Of a DNA stretch of 64,000 bases, positions 1 to 12,760 are shown piece by piece. The stretch spans positions 54,296,676 to 54,360,675 of the forward strand of contig OX377205.1 in assembly GCA_947396885.1 (NCBI GenBank). Reading direction: 5' to 3'. Source of the stretch: Heligmosomoides polygyrus polygyrus. Lineage: Eukaryota > Nematoda > Chromadorea > Rhabditida > Heligmosomidae. The notes beneath the pieces were generated by a model. The model was not told where the DNA came from, ran no database searches, and saw only the letters and a program-made list of their open reading frames with translations. The translations under genes were made by a program, and so were the position numbers. The first letter of the stretch is position 1; the number at the start of each line of letters is the position of its first letter.

Positions 1-521
1 ATCATACTTTCTCCTACGGTGCGAAGTGTAGGTAGGTTGAAGACTTTACTTCTTATAGTAGCCGAAGGAATCCTAGTGTAATCGTATCCATGTACTCTTG
101 TCCACAATTTTCTTGTGAAGTTGTTTTGCATTAAAGTACAGCAACACGTGCGAACATTCAAACGCCAGCACCTGGACCTTTATATTCACCGCAGCCTTCG
201 CTATAGCGGAGCAGAACTCATGTTGCTCGAGGATCCCGGAATTCCGTTCTGAAGAATTCACTATCCACCGATGAATGAGAACATCTGGCTCATTGCTTTC
301 GAGAATTACAATACCGCTCCTGTCTTTTGGTTTTTGGGCGGATTAGACGGAAAAACCGCCGTTTTCGCCGCTTTTCCATAACTCCTTTCAAAGTAGCTTA
401 ATCAGGAAATAATTGCAACCACCCGAATCCAATGCGGATGATCTATCCAATGATGTAGGTAGCGTTCAGTGATTCTTAAAAAAGTTTATTCGGGGACCTA
501 TTTAGTCTCGATGGTAGCGGC
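1..521. other. Unassigned AT-rich flank, no gene seen
   Basis: No reading frame here resembles a known protein; the only sizeable one (73-261, minus, 62 codons) has no recognisable motif. The stretch contains an 87-bp repeat (313-399) described separately and ends with the 8-bp left target duplication of the next element (514-521). Confidence 0.5.
313..399 (+). repeat. Inverted repeat, left copy (partner 4201-4288)
   Basis: This 87-bp segment reads as the reverse complement of 4201-4288 with a handful of differences, for example a shared 25-bp block around TTTCCATAACTCCTTTCAAA. The copies face each other about 3.8 kb apart across the hAT-like element at 522-1956. They may be two insertions of one short repeat or the remains of a larger inverted structure; the flanks outside the 90 bp do not obviously match. 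Confidence 0.7.
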
Positions 522-1956
522 CAGGGGTGTGCGTTTACCGGTTAACGATTTACCGGTTTAACGGATTTACCGGCATTTTCGGCATAAACTCTTTTAACGA
601 AAATTTCCGGTAAATTCCCAAATTTATCGGAACGGAAAATTTAACGACTTTTTTCGTACAAAATCATGTTCCTGTCTATCGAATGGAGAAGGAAACGCAC
701 TACCGATCTCAGTTTAGAAGTAATTGCTTCTATCTTCTCTGATAACTTGCTATTAGCGTTCGTGGTCCACAACCTCATTAAAACATCCATGCCCATATCA
801 GGAGGCGGAGACGGTGCGCGCCAGTGTGAAAGTGCGCTCACTGGAATACTACCTCGCGCTGACATTCCCCACACGACATGAGACAATTTGGACTAGAGAT
901 ATTGAAGCTCTCAGAATATGCGATCGCCAGAGGAATAAGAAGATACGCTCATGTCTTGCTCCCGTAATTTGGTCCAAGATGTAAGGCCTCCGAATGTACT
1001 CCGCTAGTCTACCTGATCTGGTGGACTCTTAGGCCTCGTGCATACTTCCCGGCGACGAATTTTGCAGAGCGACGAGAAAGAATTTGAATCTTTCTGCGCT
1101 CGTCGCATTGCCCATCGCTCTGCAAGGAAGCACGACGGCGAACCGTCCAGGACCAACGCTAAACACCGCGCGCGGCGCGAAGAAGTATGTCATGCCCGCG
1201 GTGGGCGCGGGAACACATCGCTCATGCCGATCGCCACTGTTGCTGCGGCCGCGGCGAAGTTTCCTTGGCTATTCAACCGCGTGCTGCGGACTGTCCATGA
1301 AGTGAGCGCCGCGATGGCATGGCATGGCGATGGAAGTATGCCCCCGGCCTTTAAGCTGTTTTCCCATATAAGAAGAGAAAGAAATTCGCTATCATGTCAC
1401 ATTTCGTTCTTTTTTCTGAAATGCCTGGCTTTGCTCCAAAGTACAGCTCAATAGTTCAAAAAAGTGGTAGTGTAAGGTGTAAATCATTCCTTCATCGAAT
1501 GAAACGATGATAATTGTGATAATTTCAAAAAGCAGTTAAACTGTTAATTCAAAAAGAAATATAACAATATTCGATTGAATATCGGATGTTCCAGAAATGT
1601 TTTTGAGTTTAATTAAGCTGTTTAGAGTTTTAATTAAGCTTCTATCTTTTTAAAGCACTCACAATACAGATCATTACACTTGTGCATTGTTAGGCTTCCG
1701 CTTGCTTTGTTTGCTCTAGGATGACGTATGCATGATAAAATGAAGATGATGTGGTTTTTCTGAACATGACGATATTTCGGTGAAAAGTTTACGCTTTTTT
1801 TACAATACCGCCGCTTAAAACCAGTTGTTTTTAAGGGAATATCAAATTTTAAAAAAATTAACGGATTTACCGAATTTACCGGAATTTACCGATGAATTTC
1901 CGCGTTAAAAATTTGCGGTAAAAAATTTACCGGCGGCAAGTCAGCGCACACCCCTG
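522..1956. mobile_element. hAT-like non-autonomous DNA transposon 1
   Basis: The element begins CAGGGGTGTGCG and ends CGCACACCCCTG, a 12-bp perfect terminal inverted repeat of hAT style. It is flanked by GTAGCGGC (514-521) and GTAGCGGT (1957-1964), an 8-bp target duplication with one mismatch, the length hAT transposases make. Both ends are packed with short copies of the subterminal word TTTACCGG or its complement (533-640 and 1855-1935). No hAT transposase domain (no RW or dimerisation-region-like protein) is visible inside, so the element is non-autonomous. It contains a GC-rich segment (1038-1345) repeated at 24720-24995. What is seen is the ends and duplication; membership of hAT follows from those. 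Confidence 0.85.
1038..1345 (+). repeat. GC-rich interspersed repeat, copy 1
   Basis: This ~300-bp GC-rich segment inside the first hAT-like element is the reverse complement of 24720-24995, with scattered substitutions and small indels. Overlapping frames of 138 and 73 codons cross it but nothing is conserved at protein level between the copies, so I do not call a gene. At its right end it keeps an uninterrupted GGCC/GGGGG junction that in the other copy is split by a hairpin element. Confidence 0.7.
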
Positions 1957-4833
1957 GTAGCGGTCTCCCTCCGTTCCTTGAGATAAGTGCTCCCAAAGCG
2001 GCCACCTCTCCGACTGACTAGAACCAGCAGATTTTAGCTAAATTTTCCATCTTTTGCCCATGTTATGTTCGACAGAATCTACTTTTTCGTACGTGGCAAC
2101 AAAAGTGACCATTATACATATACAGTTTATAGGAAAATTACTCTTGTTCAGATTTCTGAATTTCAGAAAGTGCTTGATTTTGGTTAGGTCTAGTGTAAGC
2201 CTAACGATATCTGTGAAATCTAAAGGCAGAAAGCTTAGCTGACGTAGTGGTGATTTGTTAAACTGTTCAAGGAAAACTCTCGTAGCAGCATGGTTCGAAG
2301 ACTGGCAGCTCTCAATCTACCGGGTCAGATACTGGTGAAAAATGAATTTTCACCAAGCTGAATAGAGCTGTCGCAACAAGGGTGCAGATCGCGTAGTGAG
2401 GACTATGGGAAAACCATTTCTTAGCTTTCCACCTGGAGGCTCTCTGGTTTACCTTAAGCGCTGCCATCCAGCAATCGGGCAATCAAAGTTGTCGAAAGCT
2501 TGAGTGGCACGTACAAAATCTGCTCGAAAAGTTGTTTTAGAACAGAAGAGTTGCTTCTTCTCCGCTGGCTTCTACACTGAATTCTGAGTCGATTCATGCC
2601 AAGGACTGCAGTTTTCCGTTATTTTAACCATCCTGCACATTTGTTCGCTTGATAATAGATTGCGGTCTGCGTGGCTAATCCGAGCGCCGCTTTACAGTAG
2701 GTAGTGATCCTACGCTACTCCCTTGATGTTTATTGCCGCCTGGTCGACAACTTCACACCTCTTAATGGACATCACACAGCCCGATTCCTTCCTTGAACGA
2801 TCCCTGTGGCTACCATGAAATCTTGAACGCTCGTGAACGTCTGAAGCCTTAAAACCTCAACGTGCCTCCCAGTCCTTTAAGGCAAATATCATGGTCGTGT
2901 GCTGATTGCAGTCTGCTCCCTGTATCACGCTTGTTTTCACCCAGACCTCGGCGCGTGACTCCATGTAAGCTAGAGTCTGCATGACTTCGCCTTCCGAAAT
3001 CTTAGAAGTTTGTTGTAACTGTTCTCTTTCCTCGCATTCTGGCGTGCGCAGCGCTGCAGGCAAGAATCCTGACCTCACCTGGTAGCGCGAATCAATTTCA
3101 GGTTCAGTCAGCCTCTGCTAACTGAACTTCACGCGCGGAGGCCTCCGGGAAGGCTAAAACGCTGGGTTGTCTATCGGCCCAATTGGATTAAGGTCCGAAG
3201 TCTACAAACACTATATATTTCCATATTTGCATCCACTCCATTTGGCTGCAGACATGGGCCAGTAATGCAGCCTGCATAGGATCGTCACGTGGAAACTCAA
3301 TAAGAATGGAACGTTCGGATTTATCCTAGTCGGAGGGTGGAGGCACATAACCAAAAATATGTGACAAGTTAACGTGGGATTCATGGAGCAGGTTCTAGAG
3401 GACAAAATGAGGCCCAAGCGGACGAAATTCACAAAAAATACAACAAAAACAAAAAAATTCACCACGGTTGCATTGTTGGGTCCTATTCTTTTCTCTAGGA
3501 GCGCTCCGTAAATCCCATTTCAATTGGTTGCGTAATTTTTAGTTATGTTTAGTTATGTGCCCTTCCTCTCCGAATAGGATAGATCCGAATGTTCTCCTAA
3601 CTGTTTTTGGGTATCTTCAGTTAAGGTTTCTCGCCCATTGTGCAGATAGTTAAATAAAGTAGTTCAATTTCTTGCCCACTGGAACAGCTCTACACTATGA
3701 CTTCACTTCTTCCACATTTCTTGTGAGAATATCAGTTTTACTGGAGTAGTCTGGCTTCTGCGAACATCCTGTATACGTGTTCTGACTGTTCGAAAAAGCG
3801 AAATTCGCCTTCTTCGCAGAGTATCACCTTCTATGTACACTCATGCAAAGAACAATACTCTGAAGCCTGCACGACTTTCCTATTTCTTTGTGCTTTTCTC
3901 GCTAATGAAGAACCTTTTTCGGAATCTTCTCCAAACAGCCCATCTAGTCGTATACAGCATTGCTAAAAATTTCTGTGCAGTTTGCAGCACAACAAAAAAG
4001 GCACAGAAATTTTTCCTTCTGCAGATTTCATGCTGCTCCAGGTCATCCCATGACATCGGAGGTTCGGGGAGTAAAATAGTTGTCATGTGTGGCTATGTGA
4101 AACATTTTTGGATCATGCGGAAACTTATCATTTCAGTAGCTGAAGTACCTCGTCTTCTTGCTATGCAGGTAACCTCGCAGAAAATAAGGACGTTCCTACA
4201 AAGCTACTTTGAAAGGAGTTATGGAAAAGCAGTGAAAACGGCGATTTTTTCCGCCTATTCCGCTCAAAAACCAAAAGTCAGGAGCGGTTTTGTACTCTTG
4301 CGTACAAAATACGGGTGTTCAAAATTTATTGGCCGCGAAAAGAGAGCCCTCTGGGGAGTGTTGGTTGATGTAGATTTTGCTCGCTCCTTGAGAAGATCCT
4401 TGCCTCAAATTATGTTGAGATGCCGAAGTGCCTTGCAGTTTGTGGGCGTGATCCGAATGTTCTCCTAACTGTTCATCGCGGAGTCGAGCGAGGAGTCTGT
4501 TCATCGCGCACCGACGTCGTTCCTACGCTACTACGTTCGCCGATCATCCGCGACGCTTCTCGTGAGGTACTTTCGAGCAGGATGAGTCCAGCTGCGCTGC
4601 GCGATCGAGGAAGTGGCCGGTGAAGAACTTGGCGACGAGATCCAACTGGTGGGCAGGTCCAGTCGTCATTTGATGAAAACGGAAATCATGAAGAGGAGAT
4701 CCCATTTTCGTCGTTCAACGGTGTGTGCCTAGACGCCTTTCTTGGCAGCAGGGGGACGAATGGCAAGCCCAGCGCAGGCCGAGCACTGCATGGCCTTTCG
4801 GTGGGAGTTGCTCGCAACGGAACGGGTGGGTAG
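1957..4833. other. Unrecognised interval between two hAT-like elements
   Basis: I see no gene. Small frames (for example 2857-3078 minus, 3833-4468 plus) lack recognisable domains. Local structure: a 25-bp direct repeat beginning GATCCGAATGTTCTCC at 3583-3607 and 4450-4473; a 14-bp inverted pair AAAAATTTCTGTGC at 3966-3979 and 4003-4016; and the right copy of the 87-bp inverted repeat at 4201-4288. Confidence 0.45.
4201..4288 (-). repeat. Inverted repeat, right copy (partner 313-399)
   Basis: Reverse complement of 313-399; see that entry. It lies within a 211-codon open frame that I regard as spurious. Confidence 0.7.
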
Positions 4834-7059
4834 TATACCTTTGTCCTTTTCGAATTTCGAATAGTCGAGTTTCGAATAAATTCGAATTTCGAATATTCGA
4901 ATATTCGAGAAGTCCAATATTCGAATTATTCGTTTATTCGAATATTCGAACGCTTCGGATTTCGAATAATCGAATTTCGAATATTCTTTATCAACCTCTT
5001 AACAAGTTAATGGCACTCCTCTTCGAAAACCAGGGAATTGTGACCTTTTGATAAGAACGGTGTTTTGTTTCGCGCGTCATTCAAAGTGGCCGAATTGTGT
5101 GCAATCTGATAAGGGAAGGGCTTGGAGCGTATGTCTGAAAGGGGAGAGCGAGTCATACAGGGAGAATCCCCACTCCTCAATTAGTGTAAAAATGGGTTTA
5201 TTTTTGACAAGTCGTTAAACACAAGGAGTAGGAGTCCGTTACAATAGAATTCGTGGGTCTTGTACGCCCGCCAAGTGGCTCGGAGCGCAGTGAATAGAGA
5301 CGTTGTTTCATGGGTGGGAGGTCGGGGGTTCGTTTCTCCTGTTCTGCTGTGTTTTTGCGTTTCATATGTTTGGTTGAGGGTTGAACGATTCTGACATCTA
5401 TCCCATTTTCAGATGTTTTTGCCTTATTTTCCAGTTGTACGCCGAGAAGAAATTTCTTGCCACTTGTTTATTACTGACCGGTTTTTTAACCACAAGGCAA
5501 CGAGAAAGCTGCTCAACGATGTATAAACGTTCAACACCAGTGATGCACAGACCCAAAGTGCATGAAACAGAAGCATTCGTCACAATCGGACAGCGTTTAA
5601 AAGCTACAGGCCCTCACAGGTATACCAGCGACACCATCTTCAATGTCATTATAACAAATCCGTTCTCCTTCAGCTATCCGCAGCTACCCGCAGCTTCGAC
5701 ATCTACCTTCAGGATGTTGTCCCTTTATTGCAGGTCAAAAGGAGGGTCGCACAATGACGTGGGAGTGAAATCACTCCACCCGAAAACGTTATCATATGTT
5801 CAATTCTTGCTTGCATCTCCACGTCTATCAGTTCATCTTGCGGATCCCAATTTTCTTCTTCCACCACATCCAGCTGTTCGTCTTCGCCAACTTCAGTTGA
5901 CGTGCTTCGAAGTCCTTGAGTGTGCTGGCCATCCGTTCGGCCAGCTTGCTTTCTTCCCTCGAAGGTTCCTTGCCTTTAGGTGGGCCACACTTCAGCGTAA
6001 GCAGGTGGATCACCACTCCAGCATCGGCGGACCTTGTTGGTGTTAGGTTCTAGAAAACCTTCAGCAGACCTCTGATTTCCAGTTGACAGGCAAAGATGAG
6101 GGAAAGAGTGTGAGGAGACAAACTGTGAGGAGCCTGTAGCCTTTATACGCCGTCCGTATTGTGACCAGTGCTTCTTCTTCATGCACGTTGTGCCTGTGTA
6201 TCACTGATGTTGAACGTTTGTACATCATTACGTTGAATACCACTGCATGCAGCTGGAAGAATAGTAGAAAACCTCTGAAATGGTATAGACGTCAGAATCC
6301 ATCAAATCTCAACAGTCAGTTGAAATGCAAAAGTGCAGCAGCGCAGGAGAATTGGTACCCTCGATCTCCCTCGAATGAAGCAACGTCTTTATCCACTGCG
6401 CTGCGACCCGCTTGCGGCAGAGGCATCGCGGGCATACAAGACCGCCGAACTCGCGAGGCGCCGATTACATTGTAACTACAACAACCCCCTACTCCTTCGC
6501 CTTTGCGTTACTTCTTCGTCCGTGCTAGCCATTCTTTTACCACCTAGAAGCTTCGGTAAAACCTAAGGAAAGACAGTAACCTATGGAGCAAGATCTATAA
6601 CAATCTAGCTCTGCCTATCCAAGGTGTTTCTCTCTTCTTGGGGCACAAATTCAAAGGGAAGCAAGGGTGCTCCCTTATAGCTTTGTCACCGTCTTTTGGT
6701 CTCGTGAAGGAAATGGATGAAGCAGCCTTCACGGCGCTTTAACAACGGCATCTGAGCCTGGACACCGACTTCCACAGCTTCGGTTCGGTCCTCCGATCCT
6801 TTTCGCAATTAACCAACTGGTACAAGAGTAATGACAATTTGAAGCCTTTGTATATGCCGCTCTGTCGAACGCAGTTTACAGTGGGTAATAAAAAATAAGC
6901 AAATGTCAATCATTGGGTGACCACAATAAGTAAGGTGTTCATTTGATTCTTCGAATATTCGACAATTCGAAATTCGATTATTCGAAATTCGAAATTTTGA
7001 AAATCGAATATTATTCGATCATTCGGAATTCGAAATTTTTTCCCAAGGACAAAGGTATA
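4834..7059. mobile_element. hAT-like non-autonomous DNA transposon 2 (TTCGAA-rich ends)
   Basis: Ends are TATACCTTTGTCCTT and its complement AAGGACAAAGGTATA. The flanks are a perfect 8-bp target duplication GTGGGTAG (4826-4833 and 7060-7067). About 130 bp at the left end (4848-4990) and 90 bp at the right (6948-7040) are runs of overlapping TTCGAA, GAATATTC and ATTCGAA words, so each end can fold on itself and on the other. No transposase is visible. The interior carries a copy of foldback family FB1 with tRNA-like boxes (5100-6520), apparently an insertion. The 8-bp duplication points to a hAT-type enzyme although the terminal bases differ from the CAGGG type. Confidence 0.85.
5100..6520. 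mobile_element. Foldback element family FB1, copy 1
   Basis: Left arm (5100-5600) and right arm (about 6155-6520, inverted) match the better-preserved copy at 47335-49010. In the arms sit tRNA-like A and B boxes: left around 5280-5340 (GGAGCGCAGTGAATAG then GGGGTTCGTTTCTCC), right as the complement around 6350-6415. The centre (5810-6110) is closely similar to 48025-48320 in the same orientation. On the minus strand the centre of both copies reads through a related peptide beginning ERMAS and containing KDFEARQL, so it may derive from a captured coding exon; I do not recognise it. Confidence 0.65.
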
Positions 7060-8658
7060 GTGGGTAGTGGCGAAGCCGCCGCTGACTTGTGCCGAGCGAT
7101 GCGTTCGTTGCGCAACCGACTACTGGGGTCAAGGGGCCACGACCGGCATCCACTTAGCCCGCTACACTGACTCCAGCTGATCCGCTGCGGTCACTGGGAG
7201 GCCTTCGTAACCGGAGCTCCTAGGAGTAAAAAAGTCGTTGCCCATGAACCAGAACTAGAAGTAAGTTCCAGGCAAGTGGCCGGAAAGTGGCCTCGAGGTA
7301 AATCGGGATAGGATTTACCGCCGGCCGCGTTCATGAATCAGAGCCCTGTGGTGTGTATTCACGAGTCCGGTGACAGAAGAGCATCAGCAGGCCTCTCTCC
7401 GTGATGTAGTTTACCCTTTCGGTGATAGTAACTCGCTCATCATACGGTTGCTTTGTGCCGGAGTCAACTCTTTCTCTTCGCCATATGAAGTAAACACTTT
7501 GAGCTGAACAAGCACACCAAACAGGTTAGCCGACTTTATCGTGAACAACAGCATGTAGAAGGCAACTGAGAAGAAAAAACAATTCGTCTAATGGACTACG
7601 CACGCTCGCGAAGCACAAGGGCTGCCTCAAAATCCTTGCCGGGGGTATGTGTTGCAGAGAAGAGGCCAAGGGCCCGGATCGGAGCGGCATTTTCGAAGCA
7701 CGACGTCATAATGCAGGTTTCACTCCTTCGGCCATGAGCACTAGCGAGAGTTGGCCAACTTCAAGCCGTAATAGGGCGATGTGCGCTCGAAGCTGCACAT
7801 TCTCGCTCTCCAAAATCTGAAACCAGTCTGATCGTGAGGTCGTTCGAGGGACGGCGCTTCTGCAGCTTCTATGAGGCCACCTTTTATCCCTAATGACGAT
7901 AGAAATCACCTCCCTGCTGTTGATTAAGCACACCGAACCCGCAACCATGTCGACAAAAAGTAGTGTACCAGATGCCACCAAACTCCAGCGGCTGTGACTC
8001 GCCAGAATCACAACCTCCTCAAATGCAGTGGTTGTTCGTCGAACCCAGTTTGAATGCGCCCATGGATTTTGCGCCCCGATTTGTGGAAATGGAGCACAAC
8101 GAGATCATCCATGCGCTCCTTCGCGTTGCTTTGGACTCACGAGCAGCTGTTTCCACCCTCCCACCCAAAATGATGCTGACTAGATGCAGGTCAACGCAGT
8201 TCAGCTTATCATCGAATCTTGTAGTGTGTGACTGACTTTAGTGAGCTGATCGACTGTCTGCGACTCCAACAGCTGTGCTTCGCCAGCGACGTCGATGCCC
8301 CCCACATAGTACCTGGCGTAAGCGAAGTTTGCGAATGCAGCTCGACTTTAATTTCGTACATGGACAGGTCGACTTAAACGCGAACCTTGCTAAGACGACG
8401 TTCGCGAGAACCATTGGACCGCTTCTGATATTCCGTTTATGCTTTGCTTCCCGAATACTCTGATAAATGTACCTGCGTGGCGAACTCAATAGTCGACTCC
8501 GAAACTGACAAGAAGGAAGCGAGCAATCCCGACAGATGTAACCCCATATGAGTTGCGAATTAAGAAGGATCCGGTCAAAGTTAAAACAGGTTCAGTTTGA
8601 GTCTGCAGAAGTCCATTTTAAACGCAGAAGTGAAAACGGTATATAGACTGCTGCAGGA
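7060..8658. other. Unrecognised interval
   Basis: Right target duplication of the preceding element, then about 1.6 kb in which no frame has a recognisable domain. The longest frames (7706-8011 minus, 7963-8235 plus) show no family signature. Confidence 0.4.
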
Positions 8659-8786
8659 GCCAAATTCGTCAACCGCTTACCGCCTTCTAACGGTGAAAAT
8701 ACCGCCAAACCCCCTGATATAACACTAGCATCAGGTTTGGCGGTATTTTCACCGTTAGAGGGCAATAAGCGGTAGGCGAATCTGGC
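8659..8786. repeat. Near-perfect 128-bp hairpin (possible MITE)
   Basis: Two arms of about 53 bp pair with few mismatches around a ~20-nt loop. The inner arms, each containing ACGGTGAAAATACCGCC or its complement, are identical over about 25 bp. Outer ends read GCCAAATTCG and, in complement, GCCAGATTCG. No unambiguous target duplication is visible, so it could be a small palindromic MITE or a source of a fold-back RNA. No coding content. Confidence 0.75.
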
Positions 8787-8910
8787 ACCAGGAAAGTAAT
8801 AACACATCCATTGCTTAATGAGAAGGTATCAAGCAATAACCACAGAATTCGAATTCTGTTAAAGATCTGTTAGATGCAGAAAGATTGGGGGCAAAGCTCT
8901 CCACCTAATT

Positions 8911-9345
8911 TTAGATAGAGCGCCGGCTTCGTGCGCAAGTTTCCCTGCGCTCAGTACCATTGGTCTTAATAGATCCGTGCTCATTCCCATCTGTCGTCAA
9001 GTACTCTGACTTTTTGACGTTTCGCTTGAGATCGAACAATGCTAAGCGGTCGTACCACGCCTGTGCCTGCCGCTCGAATTCGGCTTTGCCTTCACATGCA
9101 AGCATGACGTCGTCAGCATACAGCAACGTCCAAGGAGCTGCCCTTTGGAGATCTCGTGAAATTACATCCACGACGACCACGAAGAGCAGTGGTGAGAGTG
9201 CAGACCCCTGGTGCACCCCGACAGAGATTGGAAACTTCACGAGGAGCCCGCTGGTCTAGGAAGGCAAAATGTACCGATTTCTGTTGGCTTCGCCTGACTT
9301 CATCTTCCTCAGGGCTGCTTCAGTTCCGCTCACTGTGATCTTCTG
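8911..9345 (-). pseudogene. RTE-B LINE reverse transcriptase fragment
   Basis: The minus strand encodes the palm region of an RTE-clade reverse transcriptase: SVGVHQGSALSPL followed by the catalytic box LLYADDVML (YADD at 9109-9120). It closely matches the corresponding part of the long copy at 41086-44221. Only about 430 bp remain: the frame fails near 8911 and the upstream part (9241-9345) continues the family in another frame, so it is a decayed, truncated copy. No 3' tail or target duplication is visible. Confidence 0.85.
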
Positions 9346-11559
9346 AACGGAGCCGTATACATACAGCAGATGCAAAAGGAACAGGAGAATGTTCAAATTC
9401 TACATTCGAGATCTCCTCGAAGTACTCATCGTTACACACAAGAGCAGTGCATAAGAGAGCGTAAATGGTAACGAACTATGCTATGAAATTGCAAGAATGA
9501 GAAATGAGTTGGTTCCAGAGTGAGCAACGACGGAGTACTTGACAAAACTATAACGAGAAGGTGGTGGAAGGGGACCCATTCCAAATGGCCTTATCGAGAG
9601 AAGGAAGCACAACAACTCTGCTGCACCCAGGCTCGCTCATCAGATGCACTATGCACCCGGACCCGCTCGCGCGGGGTCTGATGTGCAGACGTCTCATTCG
9701 TTTTCCCGCATGATTTATGCAGATGCCGAACGTCATGCGACCAGGCTTATCAGCGCGGCGTCGCAAGTAGGCCTGAAAGAATTCGTTACCTCGACCTGTT
9801 GTCGATTCGACACCTCTCTCTGTCTGCGCACTTCTCGCGAACGTCGTGCTGAGTCGTTGTTCTTCCGCCTCCTTTCCAAATAATCCACCTGAACGTATGG
9901 AATAACACTACAGCTGAACATGGCCTACAGGTGAGCAAGCACTGCTTGAACTCCGTGGTTTTGGCGCCAAGTCACTCCGGGGGCTCCCATGTACAGGAGA
10001 CCCACGGGACATGCTGGGCTGCACGAGATTAAAATTTGAGCAGCGATGATGTGCGGCACAGCTGCTTTTGGAATGCTCTGGGCGGCTGCTTCTGATGAAG
10101 TTGGATTCGGCGATCCCCTCGCTTGATTTTTTCAATCACCCTCGTTTCATTTCACCATCCAGTTTTTCGTTTAAATTACTACCTCCTAATTATTATACAT
10201 TAGAAAACGTCGGAGTAGTGCACTAACAGTATATTTGAAGCAAATTCCTTCAAACCATATCTTTATTCCATATTTTCAGACGTCGATTTATTGGCAGGAT
10301 TTAGTATTCAAGACAAAAAGAAGGTTCCAGAAACAAACTTTGAAAAACCTAAGAATATCATGCTGAACAACCTAGGGAAAACGCAGTCGGCACTAGGGTA
10401 CTACATGTAACTACGGTTTACGGCGATTTTTGGCAATTCTTACTTACGGTATTTTGAGTTGTAAATCGTAAATTTCCTTAAATGTTATCGATCGACGGGC
10501 GACTGAGGTCCAAATAACTGATGTAGCCCGAGTGGGAAAGATGTGCCCATAAGGGGTGAGCGGATAATAAGATTTTGAAAACCGGATAACGGATAATCTC
10601 GCCCGAAAATAACGGAACGAATAACGAGGAAACAGCAAAAATAAAACTCGTTTTAGCTGTTATAATTTTAAAAGCAGATCAGGGGTTGAAGCACTGCTAA
10701 TTTGTAAGCCATTCCTAGACATTTCAGTAATGCTTTTCTTACGAAGGGCAGTCGCCAACACTCCATGGGATTTTCTGCCCTTCGCTGGGAAGAAGATCAA
10801 CTGCAGCATAGCCGCTTTTGCCTGTTTCAAGGGGGTCCGTTGAATTGCCTTGTTAGTCAGCCGCCTAGTGCTTTTTCAATTAAATCTGCTGACAAATAGA
10901 ATAGTCCTTGGAACAGCTATCCATTCGACGTCTCCTGACCTTTCACTGCTATGAGGAAGGTGCGAAACATTCAGCCAAATAAGGTCTACATAACAATCGT
11001 GGTTCTAATCCATGATAAGAACCGTTATTGTTGTTGCTGCTCGATAACATCCCGTGTCGCAAGGTAGCTGAACGTGGAGTTACTGGGATGGATAAAATAT
11101 GAACTTTCTATCAACTAGCTACTGCAAGCAGTTGAGTAGGCCAGACACACACTCAAAGACTTATGACATCCAGAAGGGCAGAAGAAGTGTATACGACGCA
11201 TCCCGTAAAGAAGTGGTTCCCTATGTACATAATGTAGACATTCCACTGGAAAACTCACAAATAGAACGAATCTGCATGCCTTGCAGCACTCGCGATGATA
11301 AGTTTATTTAGTAGTTTGCTGCACCGCTAAGATTTTTAATGGAGACGACGCTCCCTCTATGCATCCGAAATAAACATATTTCTCTTTTGCTCGTATTCAT
11401 TGCTGCACTGCGGTATTTGTTTGGTGAGCACAACAGCATATGGGTAAAAGGTTATCTTTAAAGCATGCACTTAAATCGAACACACTGCAAACGTGGAACC
11501 ACAGTGATTCGACGGTGAAGATCATTCCTAGGTCGCGCCGGGATCGCTAATAGCAGTGT
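9346..11559. other. Mostly unrecognised; degenerate hAT-like end motifs at 10398-10620
   Basis: No gene seen. At 10398-10480 there are TTTACGG/GTAAATCGTAAA words like the subterminal repeats of the element at 13209-16627. At 10549-10620 AAGGGGTGAGCGGATAA is followed by several GGATAA words, resembling the left end of another hAT-like family. I find no matching right ends, so these are left as remnants. Confidence 0.4.
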
Positions 11560-12760
11560 ACGCCATCTTGGTTTGCACATGACTTGAGGTGAGTGAACCG
11601 GGGCTACGCTACGCCTACGAGGGAGGTCAGTGAACTCGGTCCGGAGATTCTGAACGAGACCTATATGACCTTGTAGGGCATCGGACGAGGATCACAGAAC
11701 TATGTTTCGTTTTTGCTAAATGCCCCTGGCTGGTCTAAAAATGGCAAAAAACTTTACCGCTTCAGGGCGGGCTGATAAGGCAAAAGTGACACCTGGAATC
11801 GTCTCCGGAATTTTCAAAAACGGACGTCGGATTCGTAGTCAGCGCCCCACATAACCCCTAGATGATTGTGGACGAGGACATTTGGCCAACTTCGAAAATA
11901 TCGATTTTCGATGACGTCATCGGCGCATGCTCAGCCCCCGTCCTCGATGGGAAATTGCCAAAAAAACCGGTCTTTCTGAAATTGGTCGAGATTGATGCCG
12001 TTCGATAGTGTTCTTCATGCAGAACGGAACAGTAACATTGCGAATGTCAAGAATTCAAATCTGGGCGAGTAAGAGCTCAAGAAACTCTATCCGCTAGCTT
12101 CCGCCGCTCTAAAATGGCAGCTGAGGCTAACGCAGTCTAGGCAGCTGAGGAGTTCGAGCACGTCATCGTAAAGTACATTAAACGCTCTGTTCGCATGCAC
12201 ATTTTAAGCTGTTAGCTCGCCGCGTCCTCCTGCAGTGGTCTACTGAAATCGGAAAAAATTGCGTCACACAAGCCTCATCTGCATTTTCGCACCTCTGCAA
12301 CATTGCCGCTTCCTAAGCTACACCATTCTACTCAACGTACTACTGGACCATTTTACTGCCTACAATACACGCGAGCTGCAGCCGAAACGATTCGAACTGG
12401 ACAGAGTTATTGCGCTATTAACTCGCCCGCGCGTGCTTTTGTGAGCGGTCGCCCCACTCCACTGATAGGTTCTATTCTATACGCATTGTCCACAGCGCAC
12501 CCCAAAGTCTCGCCGGGACAGATTGGAGCTAATCCTGAGTAGGGTGGCTGGCGAATTCAGATAGAGTTCTCTAAACGGTTCGAAATAGTCTTGAAGGGTT
12601 GACATTTTCCAGTCAGGGAGGGTAGAAGCGCAGTGGACATGGTTCGCCTACTCGATTGATAGGTTCGATTCTGTATGTATTGTGCACGGCGTACTCTCGG
12701 AGTATTCCTGACATGGCAGCGCACTGGCAACGTACGCCATGCTTGAGATACTCCGAAAGC
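11560..12760. repeat. Foldback family FB2, partial arm
   Basis: This stretch is a diverged copy of one side of the giant palindrome at 32346-36815. Matching blocks include the module around GGAGGTCAGTGAACTC and CCTATATGACCTTGTAGGGC (11610-11690), a block beginning TCGATTTTCGATGACGTC (11900), and a block with GCGAGCGGT... TGATAGGTTC (12430-12520). The last block occurs again at 12640-12700. No inverted partner is nearby, so this is a single arm or truncated copy. Frames across it are not coding. Confidence 0.6.

Noticed and set aside
3833..4468. A 211-codon open frame on the plus strand
   Set aside because: No domain or plausible composition; it overlaps an interspersed repeat and a short inverted pair, and a frame is also open on the other strand.
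10549..10620. A fifth hAT-like element from the AAGGGGTGAGCGGATAA end
   Set aside because: No partner end or 8-bp duplication found; kept only as a remnant.
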